Source of the DNA: Victivallales bacterium
Lineage (GTDB): Bacteria > Verrucomicrobiota > Lentisphaeria > Oligosphaerales > Oligosphaeraceae
Length of the DNA: 64,000 nucleotides
Direction of reading: 5' to 3'
Assembly (NCBI GenBank): GCA_017535315.1
Contig: JAFXUD010000054.1
Coordinates: 1 to 64,000, forward strand
In this document: piece after piece, positions 35,488 through 44,232 of the stretch
Layout: every line of letters begins with the position of its first letter
How positions within the stretch are numbered: the stretch's first letter is position 1
The notes under the pieces: generated by a model
The model's input: only the letters and a program-made list of their open reading frames with translations
What the model was told of the DNA's origin: nothing
Databases searched by the model: none
Made by a program: the position numbers and the translations under genes

Positions 35488-38400
35488 ATGAAAAAACTCC
35501 TCGCATATACTGGACTGATTCTATTAGTTTCAACTGCGTTCACCATGGCAGTGCAAACAGGCTCCGAATGGAGCTCGCCTGGCGTTTTGGACAATCGTAG
35601 TACCTTTGGATGGCAAGTCGTTCATGGGAAAAATGTCTATGTTTCCCCAAGAAAAAGCTCATATAAGCCTGACACAACCTTCATAATCAACGGCAAAACA
35701 GCTTCTGGCTGGTCCCAAATCAATCCTTTCTGGAACAGTACCAGCGTTGAAAACGCCTATTACTCTGTGGACAACGCCAAACTCGCCGTGCTCAACGATA
35801 ATAACGTTGTCTTTCACGGTGGCGTACTTGAACAAAACGAGACCTGGGAAGGCAACAAGGTGCACCTCGTGCAGTACAGCACCCGTGTTCCAAGAGGATA
35901 TACCCTGACTATTGCGGACAATGCGATTGTCAAGTTCTGCGATGACGTCAATCTCATCGTTGACACGGGAGCGACGCTCGTTGTCGGCAACGCCTATTTC
36001 ACGCATATCGCCGATGACACTGTGGGCGGCGACACCAACCTGGACGGCAACGCCACTTCCCCAAAGAAAGATGCCTACAAGCTCACCATCAATGGAACAG
36101 TTCGCCCTGTCAGCAACCCCTATATCCGCTACCTCACCCCGACTCCTACGGCAAAGCTTTACACGGTGACAACCAATAACAGCACAGCAGACAGAGAGAT
36201 ATACTTCCTCGGCGCAACGGTCTTTCTGAAGACGACGCCTATACCCAACTGGCCAGTGGAGGAGAATGTGGTCACCTGGAGCAGCACACCAGCCGTCACC
36301 ATCACCAAAGACACCGCAAATCGCTTCGCTGCAACGCTGACCATGCCTGCATCCAATCTCACCGTCACCGCCACAGTTACCAAGCAGAAGTTCAAAATCA
36401 CCACCATCAACTGCACGGTGGATGAAACCCCAAAGACGCCTGAAACCACGGCTACGCTGACCGCCACCATTCCCGAAGGACAGCCTCCCGAGGAGTATAT
36501 CGTGGAGTGGAACTCTTCGCCTGCCGTCACCATAACGCCCAACGCCGATGACCACATAAAGGCGACCTTCACCATGCCGCACTCCGCCATCACCGTCACC
36601 TGCACGGTCACACGGAAAACTTACCCACTCACAATCGTCAAGGGCTATGTGATGCAGGACGGCCAAAAGGTCAAGAAAATCATGCTTCCCAAGGATGGGA
36701 ACGTCACCATTTATGCGACACTCATCGATGGTGTTCCCGTGGATGATTTCATCATCGACTGGAGCATTGACCCTGACGAGGCGGGCTTCTCCACGAAGAC
36801 ACACAACAAAGATTCCATCTCCTACACCATGCCCAACCATGCGGTCACCATCACCATTGACGCAAAGCAAATGTTCCACATCACGACGGAGAACTGCACT
36901 GCTGATATGGAGAAGGCCCTGCCGAACACGCTTGTCACGCTGACCGCCACCATCCCAGCAGGCCAGCCGCCAGAAGAGTACACCGTGGAGTGGAGCTCAG
37001 AGCCAGCCGTCACCATCCCCCCCAATCCCGACGACCATACGAAGGCAACCTTCGTCATGCCAAGCCAAAACATCACCGTCACCTGCACGGTCACTCGCAA
37101 GACCTACCTGTTAACGGTGGTGAATGGCGTTGCAGTGAAGGATGAAGTCGAATACACGGAAATTGAACTTGAAAAGGATGAGGTTGTCGCTATCAAATCC
37201 ATCCAATACGACATTGAAAACTGGACGCGCATGATTGGCTGGACGACGGACGAGGCATTCATGAATCTCATTCAGGATGCCACTGAATACGCCACCACCT
37301 TCACCATGCCCAACACTCCCCTGACCCTCACGGCCAACTACGAGGAGATGCCCTATCTGCCAGAGGATACAAACCACAGCAAGAGCTTGACCTTGGCTGA
37401 ATATCTTCAAGCGAAAGATGCCATGCAAAGCCATTTCATCAATGGCGACCTCTGCACGACAGATGAAAGTGGCAATACTCTCTATGTGCCCAATGAAGCC
37501 GTGCTTGCAGGTGCAGAGGGAGACTACATCCGACGCAGCGTCCAACCTGCCATCTATGCAGAGGGCAGCACCATCAAAGTCACCCTCACAATCACCAATG
37601 CCGCCGATTTCCAAAGTCTCGTCATCTTAGAGAATATCCCCGAAAACTGGAAGTGGTACATCATAATAAAGAAAAATGAAGATGGTTCCGTTTCCACATT
37701 CGGTTCCTCCGGTCCCATCATTTTCGATGTAGAACGCTTGAAATACGGTTTATCCTGGACTATTCACGCTACCACAGGAGAAACCATTTACTATGAGGAT
37801 AAGCAACACACGACTGGAGTTCCAAACACCCTCACCTTCTATATCACCCCAGACGAAGGCGCTGACTTGACAGATACCATCCAGCTCGTTTCCAGCGAGG
37901 CCGTGGGCAATATCGGAAACTCCTATCTGGATGTTCTCCCTGCCAATTCCACTTTGCAACGCGTGACCCCACATTGGGCGGATACCAACAAGGACCTGAT
38001 ACTCTCTTCCGAGGAGATTCTTGCAGCCAGAAACGACCTCATCACCATCATCCTGCATGGAGGTCAATACGTCTGGGATGGAGAAGCATTCATCCCCTAT
38101 CCATTGCTGGAGCCGACACGTGGCGACACCCCAGAGCAAGAGTTTGAAATCGCGCGCCAGCTATCCACTACGGAATACGACTTGGGAAGCCGCGTGAGCG
38201 TCACTCTGGATTTGTCTCCCCTTGCCGAAGCCACTCTCGTCTCCTTTGAAGAAACGCTACCGCAAGGATGGACTGTCGTCGAAAACGGCGGTGGCAAAGT
38301 TGCAAAAGACGGCTCCTTCATCCTTTTCGATTTCGACATGATGGACACCAAGCCACGCAGCATCACCTACACCATTCAAGCCCCCAGCCTTTATGCTGAA

Positions 38401-39168
38401 AAGGAGTACAAGTTCCCCTCGACATCCGTCAAAGGCATATCCAACGGCTCCGCCATCAATGTCACGATACAGAGTGCTACCCTGCACTGGTCAAATCCCA
38501 GGCCCTCCCTGACAGTCCATACCTCTGGACAACTCGCGCAATGGCGTATCAACGATGGCGAATGGCTGACAAGCGGAACACGCCTGGCGGTCACCGCCGA
38601 TGCCTCTGTGACCATCCAGTTGAAACTCCCTGGCGAAAACTGTTTGCTTGGCGAATGGCAACCCATCGACAACAGCATCACCCTTGCCACTCCAAAGGCT
38701 GAATCACTCACCATCACCATGCCCAATCACGATGCGGCAATCAAGGCACGACTTCTTTCCCCCAGAGAGTTCACCATCGCAACTGGCTGGAACTTCCTCT
38801 GTAAGACTGCGGAGATGGCAAACATCAAAGAGCTCAACAGTCTTGTCTTCTTCTTTGACCAGAACCAATACAAGAAGAGCTCCTTCCAGGCTTTGCCGTT
38901 AGGTACCGCCTTCTGGTACTACTCGCATAGAACCACTACCCTCACGCTTTACCCCGAAGCAGTGCAGATACCCTCCAACTACCGCCCAGCCAGGCTGAAG
39001 AATGGCTGGCAGGGCATCGGTTCCCCCGACGCACGCCTCAACTGCCTCGTCAAACCCGATGACGCCGACAGCATTTTCGCCTGGCAAAACGGCAAGTGGG
39101 TGCTTTTCGACACCCAAAACGGCACTATCTCACTCTCTGCTGAACAAGGCTATTTCCTGTTTAAATAA
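35488..39168 (+). CDS. Large secreted protein with beta-repeat domains and two EF-hand-like loops
   Basis: 1226 aa. Signal peptide MKKLLAYTGLILLVSTAFTMA. Residues about 215-620 hold five beta repeats of 70-90 aa resembling divergent InlB-type or Big domains; two are nearly identical (TLTATIPEGQPPEEYIVEW versus TLTATIPAGQPPEEYTVEW, each ending in VTCTVTRKTY). Two longer units follow, each opening with an EF-hand or dockerin-like loop (DTNHSKSLTLAEYLQA near 626 and DTNKDLILSSEEILAA near 831) and continuing into a CARDB/DUF11-like beta domain (PENWKWY; PQGWTVVENGG). The C-terminus (about 1090-1226) is a globular Trp-rich module (TGWNFLCKTAEM; GYFLFK). Probably surface-exposed or adhesive. ATG 35488 is preferred to TTG 35482. 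Confidence 0.75.
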   Translation: MKKLLAYTGLILLVSTAFTMAVQTGSEWSSPGVLDNRSTFGWQVVHGKNVYVSPRKSSYKPDTTFIINGKTASGWSQINPFWNSTSVENAYYSVDNAKLAVLNDNNVVFHGGVLEQNETWEGNKVHLVQYSTRVPRGYTLTIADNAIVKFCDDVNLIVDTGATLVVGNAYFTHIADDTVGGDTNLDGNATSPKKDAYKLTINGTVRPVSNPYIRYLTPTPTAKLYTVTTNNSTADREIYFLGATVFLKTTPIPNWPVEENVVTWSSTPAVTITKDTANRFAATLTMPASNLTVTATVTKQKFKITTINCTVDETPKTPETTATLTATIPEGQPPEEYIVEWNSSPAVTITPNADDHIKATFTMPHSAITVTCTVTRKTYPLTIVKGYVMQDGQKVKKIMLPKDGNVTIYATLIDGVPVDDFIIDWSIDPDEAGFSTKTHNKDSISYTMPNHAVTITIDAKQMFHITTENCTADMEKALPNTLVTLTATIPAGQPPEEYTVEWSSEPAVTIPPNPDDHTKATFVMPSQNITVTCTVTRKTYLLTVVNGVAVKDEVEYTEIELEKDEVVAIKSIQYDIENWTRMIGWTTDEAFMNLIQDATEYATTFTMPNTPLTLTANYEEMPYLPEDTNHSKSLTLAEYLQAKDAMQSHFINGDLCTTDESGNTLYVPNEAVLAGAEGDYIRRSVQPAIYAEGSTIKVTLTITNAADFQSLVILENIPENWKWYIIIKKNEDGSVSTFGSSGPIIFDVERLKYGLSWTIHATTGETIYYEDKQHTTGVPNTLTFYITPDEGADLTDTIQLVSSEAVGNIGNSYLDVLPANSTLQRVTPHWADTNKDLILSSEEILAARNDLITIILHGGQYVWDGEAFIPYPLLEPTRGDTPEQEFEIARQLSTTEYDLGSRVSVTLDLSPLAEATLVSFEETLPQGWTVVENGGGKVAKDGSFILFDFDMMDTKPRSITYTIQAPSLYAEKEYKFPSTSVKGISNGSAINVTIQSATLHWSNPRPSLTVHTSGQLAQWRINDGEWLTSGTRLAVTADASVTIQLKLPGENCLLGEWQPIDNSITLATPKAESLTITMPNHDAAIKARLLSPREFTIATGWNFLCKTAEMANIKELNSLVFFFDQNQYKKSSFQALPLGTAFWYYSHRTTTLTLYPEAVQIPSNYRPARLKNGWQGIGSPDARLNCLVKPDDADSIFAWQNGKWVLFDTQNGTISLSAEQGYFLFK

Positions 39169-39605
39169 CTGTTTTTTTCCATGCATTTTTCAAGAGCTAT
39201 TCGATAGCCGTCAAAGCCATGACCAGCGATAGTTGCAAAGCAGGCTTTAGATGCATATGAAATGTGCCTGAAATCCTCGCGCGTGGAGATGTCGGATATG
39301 TGGACTTCCACTGCAGGCAGTGCAACCGCCTTGAGTGCGTCCATGATGCCGATGCTGGTGTGGGTGTAGGCGGCAGGGTTGATGACAATGGCATCGAACT
39401 TGCCCAAAGCCTCCTGAATCCAGTCGATGATGACACCCTCGTGGTTGCTCTGGCGGACATCCACCTCGACATTCAGCTCCTTTGCAGCCTGTTGAATGAA
39501 GGCAATCAGGTCTGCGTATGTCTTCCGCCCATAGATGTCTGGCTCGCGTATGCCCAGCATATTCAGATTCGGGCCGTTGATGACCAGTATCTTAGCAATA
39601 GTCAT
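39150..39605 (-). CDS. aroQ: Type II 3-dehydroquinate dehydratase
   Basis: 151 aa, standard length. It dehydrates 3-dehydroquinate to 3-dehydroshikimate in the shikimate pathway. INGPNLNMLGIREPDIYG carries the N-terminal Asn and catalytic-loop region, QSNHEGVIIDWI the substrate-binding loop, and INPAAYTHTSIGIMDAL with EVHISDISTREDFRHISY the conserved active-site His region. The flexible-loop Tyr is within DIYGRKTY. The last 19 bp overlap the convergent 3' end of the secreted protein gene. It is the last gene of a short minus-strand unit with aroE-aroK. Confidence 0.95.
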   Translation of the reverse strand: MTIAKILVINGPNLNMLGIREPDIYGRKTYADLIAFIQQAAKELNVEVDVRQSNHEGVIIDWIQEALGKFDAIVINPAAYTHTSIGIMDALKAVALPAVEVHISDISTREDFRHISYASKACFATIAGHGFDGYRIALEKCMEKNSYLNRK

Positions 39606-39644
39606 GGTTATGTCACCTTTATAGTTTGAACCGCCGTATTACCA

Positions 39645-40259
39645 TTATGAAACACGCAGGCCGTTGATTTTCTCAACCACCAGCGGCGCATTATTCACCC
39701 CGCGAATCTGAATTTCCGTACCAGAAGTTGCCGCCGTTCCGATATCCACGCTTCCAGTACCGACAATTCTTTCCCAGAAACTCTGGTTCAGATTCACTGC
39801 ACGCATATCCTTTATCCAAATCTCCTTCTGGTTTTTGTTCAGCCAACCTGTTTTCACAATGATGCGCTTGGTTGTCAGGATATAAGTGGTGCAATAGATG
39901 TTAATAAGGGCTGAAATCAGCAAGAAAATGCCGACAATGAGGGGAATTAGCAGAATGCCGAAGATGATATCCAGAAGATAATAGATTGTAGAGGGATGAC
40001 AGACAAGCACCTCCTTTTCGTCCTTCACATCCTGCCCTTGCGACGATTCTATCACGAGCGATGAGCCAGCAAGTTGAGCACCACAGTGGGGACACATTTT
40101 CGCACGCTTTGATATGAGCTGGAAGCAGTCTGGACATGGAACAAGGTTAGGATTCTCCACTATGAAATCATTTTTGCAAGCTTCACAGCGGACGTTTTTC
40201 CCAATATACTCCTTACCAAGCGTATAATCCTGGCCGCAACGGGGACATACAACCTTCAT
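39645..40259 (-). CDS. Double zinc-ribbon, membrane, bacterial PH-domain protein
   Basis: 204 aa. Two zinc ribbons occupy residues 1-70: CPRCGQDY with CEACKNDF, then CPDCFQLI with CPHCGAQL. A hydrophobic stretch (about 95-130, STIYYLLDIIFGILLIPLIV and following) supplies one or two membrane helices, followed by a bPH2/DUF304-like domain (TYILTTKRIIVKTGWLNK, IWIKDMRAVNL, GTGSVDIGTAATSGTEIQI). AAGGAG lies 9 nt before ATG 40259, so the longer frame is rejected. It sits 13 nt after aroE-aroK and 39 nt before aroQ. No evident link to shikimate synthesis; function unknown. Confidence 0.8.
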   Translation of the reverse strand: MKVVCPRCGQDYTLGKEYIGKNVRCEACKNDFIVENPNLVPCPDCFQLISKRAKMCPHCGAQLAGSSLVIESSQGQDVKDEKEVLVCHPSTIYYLLDIIFGILLIPLIVGIFLLISALINIYCTTYILTTKRIIVKTGWLNKNQKEIWIKDMRAVNLNQSFWERIVGTGSVDIGTAATSGTEIQIRGVNNAPLVVEKINGLRVS

Positions 40260-40272
40260 TTCAACTGCTCCT

Positions 40273-41529
40273 TCAAGAAAGATTGTGGTCAAGTGCATCT
40301 ACTATTCGTTGTGATGCCCCAGCAAGCACTCCATCATTATCAACAATGGTGTCGGCGGTCTGCCTGTAGAGTGGTTCGCGCCGTGCGAACAATTCGGTGA
40401 CCGCCTCGCGTGAAGAAGAGAGGGGACGTCCGTTGCCAAGCTGCAAGGCATCCAGAGGACGATTGAGCCAGAAGACAAAGCCGTTCTGCGCCAGGTTCAG
40501 GCGGTTCTCCTCGCGCAAAACCGCCCCGCCCCCTGTGGCGATGACTAAACCGCTCTGTTTTGCGACCTCTGCGATGGTTTCCGCCTCAATTTGCCGAAAG
40601 CCCTCTTCGCCTTTTGAGGCAAAAATCTCGGGAATGGGCATTCCTGCCTTCTCAACAATCAGCTCATCCGTATCGACAAAGTCGCGCCCCATCTTTTCGG
40701 CAACCATTTTTCCGATGGTGGTTTTGCCAGAGCCAGGCATTCCTATTAGAACGATGTTGGCGGTTTCACGGCGGATGCTTGCGGTAACCTCCTCAATCAT
40801 CGCCTCGGGCTCCTTTGCGCCAAGGAAAATCTCCATCGCGTAGAAGGCCTGTGCAACCAGCATCCGCAGGGCATCGCAGTGGACGATTCCCAGGCGGATG
40901 GCCTGCTGCGTGAAGCGAGTTCGCATCGGGTTGTAGATGACATCCAGTGCCGCGCGCAGTTTTGTGAAAGCACTCAAGTCCAGCGGCTGTTCAGCCGTGT
41001 TGGGAAACATCCCCACAGGGGTGGCGTTGATGATGATGTCCGCATCCGCATGAAGCTCTTTCACATTCCCATAGTTGACCTCGCCGCTGCGGGAGACGAT
41101 GACCACCTCGCGCGCCCCCTCGTCCGCCGCAACCGTGCGGGTTGTCAAAGAAGTTCCCCCTGAACCGAGAATCAGCACCTTTGCGCTCTGGAAACTCACA
41201 TTCGCCTTCCTTGCCATATACTTGAAGCCCTCATAGTCGGTGTTGTAGGCCTTGAGGGCACCATCAGGACAGCGCAGCAGCGTATTTGCGCAACCGATTT
41301 TACGCGCGGTCGGCGAGGCCCAGTCGGCGACTTCCAGCGCCAGTTTCTTGTATGGAATGGTGATGGTGATGCCCTTGAAGCTGTCGTGCAGCATGAAATC
41401 CCGTGCTTCATCGGGTTCCAGTTCAATAAGGCTGAAAGGGTATTTCCCAAAGGCCTTGTGTATCTTCTCCGAGTAGCTGTGCGGCAACTTGCGGCCGATC
41501 GTCGCGTATGGCGTGGTGGAAGATTTCAT
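40273..41529 (-). CDS. aroE-aroK: Fused shikimate dehydrogenase / shikimate kinase
   Basis: 418 aa joining two consecutive shikimate-pathway enzymes. Residues 1-250 are AroE: GRKLPHSYSEKIHKAF (substrate site), ITITIPYKK (catalytic Lys), NTDYEGF (catalytic Asp), LILGSGGTS (NADP dinucleotide loop), INATPVGMFPN. Residues 258-418 are AroK: IGMPGSGKTTIG (P-loop), VDTDELIVE (Mg and shikimate Asp), GFRQIEAE, TGGGAVLREENR and RPLSSSREA (lid). The N-terminus is slightly short of typical AroE, beginning within the first strand. It is the first gene of the minus-strand unit leading to aroQ, so three pathway steps are co-expressed. Confidence 0.93.
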   Translation of the reverse strand: MKSSTTPYATIGRKLPHSYSEKIHKAFGKYPFSLIELEPDEARDFMLHDSFKGITITIPYKKLALEVADWASPTARKIGCANTLLRCPDGALKAYNTDYEGFKYMARKANVSFQSAKVLILGSGGTSLTTRTVAADEGAREVVIVSRSGEVNYGNVKELHADADIIINATPVGMFPNTAEQPLDLSAFTKLRAALDVIYNPMRTRFTQQAIRLGIVHCDALRMLVAQAFYAMEIFLGAKEPEAMIEEVTASIRRETANIVLIGMPGSGKTTIGKMVAEKMGRDFVDTDELIVEKAGMPIPEIFASKGEEGFRQIEAETIAEVAKQSGLVIATGGGAVLREENRLNLAQNGFVFWLNRPLDALQLGNGRPLSSSREAVTELFARREPLYRQTADTIVDNDGVLAGASQRIVDALDHNLS

Positions 41530-41647
41530 TATGCAGAATCCTTTTCGCGGGAGGATTTAAGGGCAACTATTTCGCAATTAACCGTGGAGATAATATATTA
41601 TTAACGTAATTATATGCCTTTTTATTTTCCCACAAACAAAATCTTGA

Positions 41648-43213
41648 ATGAATATCGGAGTCAAATTTGAGATTGAAGCGCGACTTTTGCCCGCCAATGC
41701 AGATGAACTACTGCACAAGCACATTGCGGCATCGGCAGGGGTTGCCGCCACTGACGTGCTTTCCTACCGCATAGAAAAGCGCAGTCTGGATGCTCGCCAG
41801 AAGCCGCAGGTAAAAATCCTCTACCAGGTCACTGCCAGCATACGGGAGGGCGTGCGTCCCAAAAAGCCAGTGCAGGAACCGCTCCAGACCGAAAGCTGGC
41901 AACTTCCCCGAAACAGCCATCTTCTGCGCAATCCCGTGGTAGTTGGTGCTGGACCTGCTGGCCTTTTCGCGGCCCTCGTACTGGCGGAGGCGGGTGCAGC
42001 CCCCATTGTCATCGAACGGGGCAAGGATGTCGCCCGCCGCAAGCAGGATATCGATGACTTTTTCCGCACGCGCACCCTGAATCCCGAAAGCAATCTGCTC
42101 TTCGGCGAAGGCGGCGCTGGCACCTGGTCAGACGGAAAGCTCTTCACACGCGTACATGACCCACGCGGACGCTTCGTCCTGGAGGAGTTCGTGCGCTGCG
42201 GGGCATCCCCTGAAATCCTCTACTACGCCCATCCGCACATCGGCTCAGACAAACTGCCCGGCGTCGTCGCAGCCATCCGCAAGCGCATCTGTTCGCTGGG
42301 AGGACAATTTCTATGGGAAAAGCAGGTAGTGGATGTGCAAGGAAACGGACGCTTCCAGGCGTTGAAGCTCGCCGACGGTAACACTGTTGAGGCCCCCGCC
42401 GCCATTATCGCCTGTGGCCATAGCGCCCGCAGCCTTCTGCTGAATCTTTCCGACAAACTGGACTGCGAGCTCAAAGGCTTTCAAATTGGCTGCCGCGTTG
42501 AGCACCCGCAGCGTTTCGTCAACTATTTCCAATACGGGATGGAGGAGCCATACCCTGCATTGGGCGCGGCGGAATACCTCTTCTCCACGCATGGCACGGA
42601 GCGCATCGGCGGAGCCACCACCTTCTGCATGTGCCCAGGCGGCGAAATCCTGCCAGCCACCTGCGAAGAGGGCACCCTGGCCACCAATGGCATGAGCGAA
42701 TCCAAACGCGACGGTGACTTTGCCAACGCCGCCATCATCACCACCATCACGCCCGATTCGTTCCAGAATCCACGACAGGCATTCGATCTGCTGAACTCGC
42801 TGGAAAGGAATCTGTTTCTCAAGGGGGGCGAAAACTACACCTGCCCAGCGCAAACGCCAGCCGATTTCATCAGCCACAGAAATGGGCGCATACCACGTGA
42901 AACCAGCTACCGCCTTGGACTTCGTCCCGCACGCCTTGACACCCTACTTCCACGCAACGCATCCGAAGCCATCCGTTCCGCCCTGCTCCGCTTCGACAAG
43001 CTGGCACCAGGATACATTGAATACGGGCTGATGGTCGGGCTTGAAACCAAAGTCTCTAGCCCCATACGCTTCAAACGCAATCCAGAAAGCCTTGCCACCT
43101 CCTTGCCAGGATTATACATGGCAGGCGAGGGAGCTGGCATGGCGGGGGGAATTGTCTCCGCCGCCATCGACGGCATACGCCTGGCGGAACAGTTGCTGAA
43201 AACGCGGGGCTAG
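41648..43213 (+). CDS. FAD-dependent oxidoreductase (COG2509-type dehydrogenase)
   Basis: 521 aa. Residues 1-85 form the N-terminal alpha/beta domain of this family (SYRIEKRSLDARQKPQVKI). FAD binding is shown by VVVGAGPAGLFAALVLAEAG near residue 97, with LLFGEGGAGTWSDGKLFTR near 155 and IIACGHSARS near 255. The end LYMAGEGAGMAGGIVSAAID closes the FAD site. The substrate of this widespread family is not established. The stop codon lies in the middle of a perfect 18-bp palindrome. No signal peptide. Confidence 0.85.
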   Translation: MNIGVKFEIEARLLPANADELLHKHIAASAGVAATDVLSYRIEKRSLDARQKPQVKILYQVTASIREGVRPKKPVQEPLQTESWQLPRNSHLLRNPVVVGAGPAGLFAALVLAEAGAAPIVIERGKDVARRKQDIDDFFRTRTLNPESNLLFGEGGAGTWSDGKLFTRVHDPRGRFVLEEFVRCGASPEILYYAHPHIGSDKLPGVVAAIRKRICSLGGQFLWEKQVVDVQGNGRFQALKLADGNTVEAPAAIIACGHSARSLLLNLSDKLDCELKGFQIGCRVEHPQRFVNYFQYGMEEPYPALGAAEYLFSTHGTERIGGATTFCMCPGGEILPATCEEGTLATNGMSESKRDGDFANAAIITTITPDSFQNPRQAFDLLNSLERNLFLKGGENYTCPAQTPADFISHRNGRIPRETSYRLGLRPARLDTLLPRNASEAIRSALLRFDKLAPGYIEYGLMVGLETKVSSPIRFKRNPESLATSLPGLYMAGEGAGMAGGIVSAAIDGIRLAEQLLKTRG

Positions 43214-43273
43214 CCCCGCGCACAGGACAGGCAGGAAGCTACGCGCGCAGGACAGTTTTCCTGTTCTGTGCGC
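43203..43273. terminator. Palindromic terminator-like region between convergent genes
   Basis: CGCGGGGCTAGCCCCGCG (43203-43220) is a perfect palindrome containing the stop codon of the FAD gene. It overlaps a second stem: 43218-43231 (GCGCACAGGACAGG) pairs with 43260-43273 (CCTGTTCTGTGCGC) with one G-U. Long U-runs are lacking, so bidirectional termination for this gene and the convergent ftsQ-like gene is inferred from position. Confidence 0.5.
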
Positions 43274-43300
43274 AGCACTTCAGCGCTGGGAAACGTCCCC

Positions 43301-44197
43301 TCAGTCCCTTGTATTCACATTATACTGGAGGGTTATATCGGCAAACGAAAGGGTAGAGCCTTCCTTGAGTTTGATTTTCAGGATGGCCTCCAGGCGTTCA
43401 AATGCCTCCAGCATCTTCTCCTTGTCACAGGGAATCAATATCAAGAGCCCCTTCGGGAAGACGGGATTGGAGAAAAGGGGCTTCAGCGTACACTCCAGCC
43501 ACTCCCTTTCGTAGTTGATCTTGATGACATACGTGGTATATGCGATGCCATCAATCTGGGGACGGATAGTCACCTCGTTGATGAACTCAATGGCGGAGAG
43601 CAGGTATTTGTCTTCGCTTTTTGTTCCCATGGGAAGGTGCTCCGCGTTCTGCACATTGGCGATATAGGGCAGGTTTTCATCCAGTCCCCTATTGTCCACC
43701 TTTGGGAAAACAACGCCATTTTTGTCGATAAGCCCAGTAACGGTCTGAGCATTGCTGACGTAGGCGATGGCGGTGCGTTCCTTGATGCGGATGTCCAGCG
43801 TACTAGGCATTATATGTCTGATTTCCACGCTTTCAATCAGGGGATTGGCAAGGAAGGTCTGGCGGAGCTTTCCAATATCCAGATTCAGCAGATTAGTCCG
43901 CCCGATGATGCAGCCATTGTCATCGCCAAGCTCCTCCAGATAGGTTTGGATGCTTTTATTGGTAAAGTGCGTGGTCTCTTCGAAACGCAGTTCACGAAAA
44001 ACGAAATGGGGGTTGTCGTCAAAAAGGAAATCCCGTATTTTTCCAAAGCCCCACTTCAGCAATAGAAGAAGGACAATCAGGCTTATCGCGAACAAAACCC
44101 AGCGGACTGCCAGGCGGCGTCCTCGCTGGATGGCCATGTTTTTCCTGACCTTTTCCTCGTTTGTCACAACCTGTACAACTGTCTTGTTCGATGCCAT
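43301..44197 (-). CDS. ftsQ: FtsQ-like cell-division protein with POTRA domain
   Basis: 298 aa. A basic cytoplasmic N-terminus and a single transmembrane helix (about 32-50, WVLFAISLIVLLLLLKWGF) are followed by a POTRA domain (about 65-135: FVFRELRFEETTHFTNKSIQ, LDIGKLRQTFLANPLIESVE, PSTLDIRIKERTAIAYV) and a beta domain with LIDKNGVVFP, as in FtsQ of the divisome. The usual dcw neighbours (murC, ddlB, ftsA, ftsZ) are absent, so the assignment rests on architecture. It is 35 nt downstream of rimO on the same strand. Confidence 0.75.
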   Translation of the reverse strand: MASNKTVVQVVTNEEKVRKNMAIQRGRRLAVRWVLFAISLIVLLLLLKWGFGKIRDFLFDDNPHFVFRELRFEETTHFTNKSIQTYLEELGDDNGCIIGRTNLLNLDIGKLRQTFLANPLIESVEIRHIMPSTLDIRIKERTAIAYVSNAQTVTGLIDKNGVVFPKVDNRGLDENLPYIANVQNAEHLPMGTKSEDKYLLSAIEFINEVTIRPQIDGIAYTTYVIKINYEREWLECTLKPLFSNPVFPKGLLILIPCDKEKMLEAFERLEAILKIKLKEGSTLSFADITLQYNVNTRD

Positions 44198-44232
44198 TCT
44201 ATCACCTTAACACAAGAGTCTGTCACCCTTCA

